From the NCBI GenBank assembly GCA_003506995.1, contig DNXB01000028.1:1598-21404 (forward strand): a DNA stretch of 19,807 nucleotides, given 5' to 3'. The position numbers were made by a program, and so were the translations under genes. Positions 16,182 to 19,807 of this stretch are shown in pieces; the first letter of the stretch is position 1, and every line of letters starts with the position of its first letter. This DNA is from Verrucomicrobiales bacterium. Its GTDB lineage: Bacteria > Verrucomicrobiota > Verrucomicrobiia > Verrucomicrobiales > Verrucomicrobiaceae. The notes beneath the pieces were generated by a model. It made no database searches, was not told the DNA's origin, and saw only the letters and a program-made list of their open reading frames with translations.

Positions 16182-16187
16182 TCCTTC
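16182..16187 (-). promoter_or_regulatory. ribosome binding site deciding the PATR start
   Basis: GAAGGA on the minus strand ends three bases before the ATG at 16176-16178. It is the clearest Shine-Dalgarno sequence in the window and favours this start over the in-frame ATG at 16224-16226, which would put a charged 16-residue extension before the signal peptide. Confidence 0.5.
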
Positions 16188-16214
16188 AGGGGGTGACAGG
16201 GTTGGGGAGGTGTG

Positions 16215-16242
16215 CCTATGCCACAAAACGACGTGTTTTCAA
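16215..16242 (-). promoter_or_regulatory. weak sigma-70-like promoter candidate for the PATR gene
   Basis: On the minus strand TTGAAA (16237-16242, five of six to TTGACA) is followed after 16 bases by CATAGG (16215-16220, three of six to TATAAT). Transcription would start near 16208, leaving about 30 bases of leader with the GAAGGA site. It lies in the only AT-richer patch of the 136-base gap. The -10 match is poor. Confidence 0.25.
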
Positions 16243-16258
16243 AAGCAATTACCAGGCA

Positions 16259-16284
16259 GCGGCGGCACGAGTCACGCCCGCCGC
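16259..16284 (-). terminator. GC-rich hairpin between the MATE and PATR genes, possible terminator
   Basis: GCGGCGG (16259-16265) pairs perfectly with CCGCCGC (16278-16284) around a 12-base loop, 31-56 bases after the MATE stop on the minus strand. A smaller palindrome, ACCCACCGTGGGT (16302-16314), directly abuts that stop. No T-run follows the large stem; a short TTTT appears only about 20 bases later. It may partly separate the two transcripts. Confidence 0.3.
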
Positions 16285-16314
16285 CACAAGGTCATGACAT
16301 CACCCACCGTGGGT

Positions 16315-17715
16315 TCATAAACGCTGCATTTTCCACTTCCCGCGTTTGAACAGGAACCAGCTCCAGATGGCGAGCAGCGAGTAGGCCAGCGGCACCGAGA
16401 TGACGACACCCACAGGGCCGAACCCGAGTGATTTCGACAAGATCCAGGCGATGGGAATCTGCCCGACCCACAGGCACATGAAATTCAGCCGCGCAGGCGT
16501 CCAGGTGTCACCCGCGCCATTGAACGCGGCCTCGAAGCACATCCCGGCGGCATACAGCGGGAACGCGAGGCTTACGATCCACAGCGATTGTGTGCCAAAG
16601 GCCACCACATCCGGCTCCGTGGTGAACAGACCGATCAGCGGACGCGCCAGCAGCACAAAGACGGCTCCGGCCACCGCCAGCACGATGACATTGAGCCTCG
16701 TCGCGATCTTCACCGCTGCCTCGGCGCGCTCCGGTTTGCCGGCGCCGAGATTTTGCCCCACGAGCGTCGCGCCAGCATTTGCCAAACCCCATGCGGGCAT
16801 CAGGGCGAAGGTCACGATGCGAATCGCGATGGTGTAACCCGCCAGCGCGGTGCTGCCAAACATGGCAAGAATCTTGAACAGGCCCACCCAGCTCGTCGTG
16901 CTGATGAGAAGCTGCGCGATGCCGCTGCCGGACTTGCTCAAGACAGTGCCGATGATCTCACGCGCCGGTTTGAAATGGCACCAGCGCACCTTCACGCGGC
17001 TGTGATGACCCGCGAGATGCCAGAGCTGATACACCACGCCCACTCCACGACCAATGTTCGTCGCCACCGCCGCGCCGGTGACGCCCATCTCGGGGAAAAT
17101 CCACCAGCCAAAGATGAAACACGGGTCCAGCACGATGTTCAGTCCGTTGGCCAGCCAGAGCGTGCGCATGGCGATCACCGCGTCTCCCGCGCCGCGAAAC
17201 ACCGCGTTGATGAGGAAGATCATGAACACGGTCACATTGCCACCGAGCATCACCTGCGCGTAGCCGGCGCCGAGCGTCACAATTTCGTCCCCTGCGCCCA
17301 TCAATCGTAGAATGTCCGGCGCAAAGATGCCCAGCACGACGCCGATGCCCGAGGCCAGCAACACGCCAAGCAGCACGATCTGCCCGGCGGACTGCGCCGC
17401 GAGTTCCGGCTCCTTTTCGCCGATGCGACGCGAAACAATCGCCGTGGCGGCAATCGAGATGCCAATCGCCACCGCATAGATCAACGTCATGATCGACTCC
17501 GTGATGCCCACGACGGCCACCGCCTCTTTGCCGAGCCGCGACACCCAAAACACGTCCGTCACCGCGAACAGCGACTCCATGATCATCTCCAGCACCATCG
17601 GCACCGCGAGCAGGATGACCGCACGGTTCAGCGGCAGCGCCGTGTAATCATGCTCCTCCCCGCGCAGCGATTGTCTCACACTGCGCCAGAAGGGAATGGA
17701 GGAATCCTGGCTCAT
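16315..17715 (-). CDS. MATE-family multidrug/organic cation efflux transporter
   Basis: A 466-residue integral membrane protein of usual MATE length with about twelve hydrophobic segments. The first begins near residue 32 (VILLAVPMVLEMIMESLFAV). Family hallmarks are present in both halves: NAVFRGAGDA (about 161-170) with GLNIVLDP (181-188), and LVGQNLGAGKPERAE (308-322) with FNGAGDT (388-394). It would expel drugs or organic cations in exchange for Na+ or H+ at the cytoplasmic membrane. The substrate is not predictable. The start at 17713-17715 gives the usual short charged N-terminus, although no Shine-Dalgarno is visible. It lies 178 bases after the DUF5069 gene, separated from it by an inverted-repeat element, and 136 bases before the PATR gene, so it may be a single-gene transcript. 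Confidence 0.95.
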   Translation of the reverse strand: MSQDSSIPFWRSVRQSLRGEEHDYTALPLNRAVILLAVPMVLEMIMESLFAVTDVFWVSRLGKEAVAVVGITESIMTLIYAVAIGISIAATAIVSRRIGEKEPELAAQSAGQIVLLGVLLASGIGVVLGIFAPDILRLMGAGDEIVTLGAGYAQVMLGGNVTVFMIFLINAVFRGAGDAVIAMRTLWLANGLNIVLDPCFIFGWWIFPEMGVTGAAVATNIGRGVGVVYQLWHLAGHHSRVKVRWCHFKPAREIIGTVLSKSGSGIAQLLISTTSWVGLFKILAMFGSTALAGYTIAIRIVTFALMPAWGLANAGATLVGQNLGAGKPERAEAAVKIATRLNVIVLAVAGAVFVLLARPLIGLFTTEPDVVAFGTQSLWIVSLAFPLYAAGMCFEAAFNGAGDTWTPARLNFMCLWVGQIPIAWILSKSLGFGPVGVVISVPLAYSLLAIWSWFLFKRGKWKMQRL

Positions 17716-17750
17716 GAGAACTTGGGAGGATGAGAGAATCTGGGGAGAGC

Positions 17751-17892
17751 CAGGAATGACGAATGAGGAATTCCGAATATCGAAAAAATGACCAAGCCGG
17801 AATGACTCAAAAATCTGCGCTCAGAGCACTGCGCGTTCGCCTCAGCATTCGACATTCGGGGTTCCTTCGGCATTCTGATTTCATCATTCCTG
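17751..17892. repeat. 142-base intergenic element with 13-bp imperfect terminal inverted repeats
   Basis: The left end CAGGAATGACGAA (17751-17763) is the reverse complement of the right end TTCATCATTCCTG (17880-17892) with one mismatch. Both arms contain variants of one short motif: on the plus strand the left arm has GAATGACGAATGAGGAA and TTCCGAATATCGAA, and the right arm read on the minus strand has CAGAATGCCGAAGGAA and CGAATGTCGAATGC. The centre is a less ordered GC-rich piece (GCGCTCAGAGCACTGCGC). The element fills most of the gap between the DUF5069 stop and the MATE start and contains no open frame. It looks like a MITE-like or REP-like dispersed repeat; it could also fold in the transcript and act as a terminator. 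Confidence 0.5.
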
Positions 17893-17893
17893 C

Positions 17894-18331
17894 CTATGGC
17901 AGCCTTCCTTCATCCACGTCGATGTAATGCGCGATGGTCTGGATGTCGTCGCGATCACCGAGGCCGCCGTCGGCCTTCCGCTTCGCCAAGATGGCCGTGA
18001 TGTGGTCATTCCAGCCGAGTGTTTTGACATAATGATTCCAGATCAGCTTGTCAGTGTCGTTCAACGGTCTGCTCTGCTCCTGGCACCATTGCAGGATATC
18101 CTCGTCGCTGCCGCCCTGGAGAACACGGGCTTTGAGTTCCTCATAGTTGATATGCAGAAAGTCCATCAGCGCGCCGTCGCTGCCTTTGCCGAGATTCGCA
18201 TGCAGATCTTCCCACAGTTTGCCAGCGGCATGCAGCCGGATCTTGCCCAGCATGCGCGGGAAGTATTTCAAACCGGCGGTTTCATCGAGAGGACTGCAAG
18301 GCAGCGAGGCTGGATCAGGTTTCGCGGACAT
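17894..18331 (-). CDS. DUF5069 domain protein, function unknown
   Basis: A protein of 145 residues if started at MSAKPDPAS (18329-18331). It has no signal peptide or membrane segment, so it is cytoplasmic. The order of motifs (SPLDETAGLKYFPRMLGKIRL, here split as SPLDETAGL and FPRMLGKIRLHAAGKL, then MDFLHINYEELKARV and GGSDEDILQWCQ) follows the DUF5069 family, found largely in Verrucomicrobia, Planctomycetes and relatives; its biochemical role is not known to me. The sequence is mostly helical and charged. Longer in-frame starts exist: one at 18343 is also possible, while one at 18388 would overlap the upstream gene's stop codon. From 18331 the gap to the upstream DUF1080 gene is 31 bases, so the two may be co-transcribed. 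Confidence 0.8.
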   Translation of the reverse strand: MSAKPDPASLPCSPLDETAGLKYFPRMLGKIRLHAAGKLWEDLHANLGKGSDGALMDFLHINYEELKARVLQGGSDEDILQWCQEQSRPLNDTDKLIWNHYVKTLGWNDHITAILAKRKADGGLGDRDDIQTIAHYIDVDEGRLP

Positions 18332-18362
18332 GTCGCATGTCATCCGCCGGGCTGCCGTCTTG

Positions 18363-19807
18363 TCAATCGCCCGTGACGCGCGAAACAATCACCTCATGTG
18401 TCTTCCGGTCGATGGAGTACAGCACGCCCGCCATGCCACGATCCCAGGCGAAGGCCTGGCCGTGCGCGGAGATCGAAATCGCAGACTTCCAAGCCAAAAC
18501 ATCGCCCGTCACCGGCAGATCAAGCACATACAGCTCCTGCGCATCATGGCCGGTGATGAAGAGATGCCGGTCCGGTCCAAAACTGCCGCCGGAACTGCTG
18601 TTTTTGCCAAACTTGGCCACCGCCTCGGGCGGGAAGCGCAGTTCACCCGCAGGCTTCCAGTTCAAATCAAAACGCACCACCCGTGTCCGCGCCGGATCAC
18701 CCGTCTTCGCATATTGCGCGAAGCAGGCATACCACCAGCCATCCCGCCGATCCACCCACGTCAGCGAACCACCCGCTTCTGTGAGGTCGATGCTTTCGAG
18801 ATGCTGCATCGTCTTCGGATCAAAAACCTCCACGGAGCTCTTCATCGGCATTTCGGGGTAGTTCGAGTGAGCGCACCAGAGTTTGCCATCAAGGATCAAT
18901 CCAGCGTTCAGATGCTTGATGTGACCGTCTTTGGCATCTTTCCAGCCACCGACACGTTCTCCGCTGTCTTTGCGGTATTTCCCGATGGCGGCGTTCGTGA
19001 TCGCATAAAAGTGCTCCGCATCCACGGCGACACCTTGATGCGCCTCGTCCGCCTTGAAGCGTTTGACCTCTTCGTGCCGCCATTCGCCCTTCTTGCTCGC
19101 CAGCATGCCGTTCACACGGCCCTGCTCCTTGCGCAAAGCGCCGTCGGGAATCGGCATCGGTGTCAGATTCTCACTGACAAGCTTTTCATCCGCCGGGATC
19201 GTCCGCCAGCGCAGGTTTTTGAACCACACATCCGCGCCATGATACTGGAGCGAGAGATTCGCGCCGCGTTTCGTCAAATCACCGCCACGAATGCGCAGCA
19301 CCTCGACCTCATGGTGCCAGCGCGGGTCGGTGTAGTCGAAGTCGATCACCTTCACGCCATTGAGCCAGTGCTGGATCACCGAGCCTTGGCAGACAATGCG
19401 TCCCTCATTCCATTCGCCAAACGGCTTCACGACATCCTTCGTCGGTGCCATGCCGAAGAAGAGCGAAGCCGCCGCCTGGCGCGGATTCTCGCCATAGGGG
19501 CTGTTGGCGTTGTCGAGCAGTTGATACTCATACTGCCCCGGCCGGTAATACACGCCGCTGTTGCAGCCCTTGGCGACTTTCCAGTCAAAGCGCAGCTCAA
19601 AGTCATCCGGCACCTTGACCTTCTCATACACCAGCGATCCACCTTTCTTCACGCAGGCGATCTCACCCTCCACCACCGTCCAGTTGCCGCCGTGCTTCCA
19701 GCCATCGAGCGACTTGCCGTCAAAGATCGGTTCGAAGCCGGGTTCGGCGGCTGGGGTGAAGATCGGGGCGAGGATGAGGCTGGCAAACAAGCGCGGGAGA
19801 AACGTCA
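18363..19807 (-). CDS. secreted DUF1080 (3-keto-disaccharide hydrolase-like) protein with C-terminal beta-propeller (5' end cut by window)
   Basis: The frame is open to the right edge. The last visible codons give TFLPRLFASLILAPIFTPAA, a signal peptide, preceded by ?TG, so the true start is probably an ATG whose A is one base outside the window; the in-frame TTG at 19788-19790 is a poorer start. Counting from that TTG, residues 15-190 form a DUF1080 domain: FDGKSLDGW, NWTVVEGEIA, FELRFDWKVAKGCNSGVYYR, EYQLLDNANSP and GEWNEGRI with VIQHWLNGV, and a closing VWFKNLRWR. DUF1080 has a concanavalin/laminarinase-like fold, and some members are reported to hydrolyse 3-keto-glycosides. Residues 230-475 are a second, strand-rich region with repeated blade-like units (GVAVDAEHFYAIT, AGLILDGKLWCAHS, LYSIDRKTHEVIV), most like a six-bladed propeller. 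It probably acts outside the cytoplasm on sugars. Confidence 0.88.
   Translation of the reverse strand, partial: TFLPRLFASLILAPIFTPAAEPGFEPIFDGKSLDGWKHGGNWTVVEGEIACVKKGGSLVYEKVKVPDDFELRFDWKVAKGCNSGVYYRPGQYEYQLLDNANSPYGENPRQAAASLFFGMAPTKDVVKPFGEWNEGRIVCQGSVIQHWLNGVKVIDFDYTDPRWHHEVEVLRIRGGDLTKRGANLSLQYHGADVWFKNLRWRTIPADEKLVSENLTPMPIPDGALRKEQGRVNGMLASKKGEWRHEEVKRFKADEAHQGVAVDAEHFYAITNAAIGKYRKDSGERVGGWKDAKDGHIKHLNAGLILDGKLWCAHSNYPEMPMKSSVEVFDPKTMQHLESIDLTEAGGSLTWVDRRDGWWYACFAQYAKTGDPARTRVVRFDLNWKPAGELRFPPEAVAKFGKNSSSGGSFGPDRHLFITGHDAQELYVLDLPVTGDVLAWKSAISISAHGQAFAWDRGMAGVLYSIDRKTHEVIVSRVTGD

Noticed and set aside
17716..17750. A promoter or ribosome binding site for the MATE gene
   Set aside because: The bases before its ATG are pyrimidine-rich on the coding strand, with no Shine-Dalgarno and no convincing -10 or -35, so I did not call a site.

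Overview
The window reads as an accessory stretch of a GC-rich member of the Verrucomicrobiota (Prosthecobacter/Verrucomicrobium type). This is inferred from the protein families, not from a marker gene: a giant autotransporter-associated beta-strand-repeat (PATR) protein with a PEP-CTERM tail, a DUF1080 (3-keto-disaccharide hydrolase-like) protein, a DUF5069 protein, a secreted FAD-dependent oxidoreductase, an FG-GAP/VCBS-repeat protein and a large secreted glycosidase. All eight well-supported genes lie on the minus strand, so transcription runs from the right edge to the left.

Right part, in transcription order: a secreted DUF1080 plus beta-propeller protein whose start codon lies just beyond the right edge (18363-19807); a small cytoplasmic DUF5069 protein (17894-18331); a 142-base intergenic element with 13-bp inverted ends and GAATG/CGAAT-type motifs (17751-17892); and a MATE-family efflux transporter (16315-17715).

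Middle: one gene of about 7.7 kb (8484-16178) encodes a secreted repeat protein of 2,564 residues. It has about a dozen PATR repeats, three header-like modules and a C-terminal VPEPG-hydrophobic-RRRR sorting signal. The long open frames on the opposite strand of this gene are composition shadows.

Left part: four same-strand genes with gaps of 36-91 bases look like an operon for handling a carbohydrate. They encode a secreted FAD oxidoreductase with a C-terminal EF-hand (6544-8388), a secreted clan GH-A glycosidase resembling GH50 agarases (4388-6484), a cytoplasmic fucose/arabinose-isomerase-like protein (2692-4296) and a secreted calcium-binding FG-GAP-repeat protein (652-2655). A plausible reading is external polymer cleavage and oxidation followed by internal sugar isomerisation. 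The substrate cannot be read from the sequence, and no SusC/SusD or TonB transporter is present here.

The far left (1-651) is gene-poor. It holds the possible 3' end of a plus-strand gene, a decayed transposase N-terminus on the minus strand with an in-frame stop and a frameshift, and two strong tandem hairpins. No tRNA, rRNA, CRISPR array or riboswitch was recognised. The most interesting non-coding signals are the 142-base inverted-repeat element, the tandem hairpins, and inverted repeats that sit on or next to the start codons of the glycosidase and isomerase genes.
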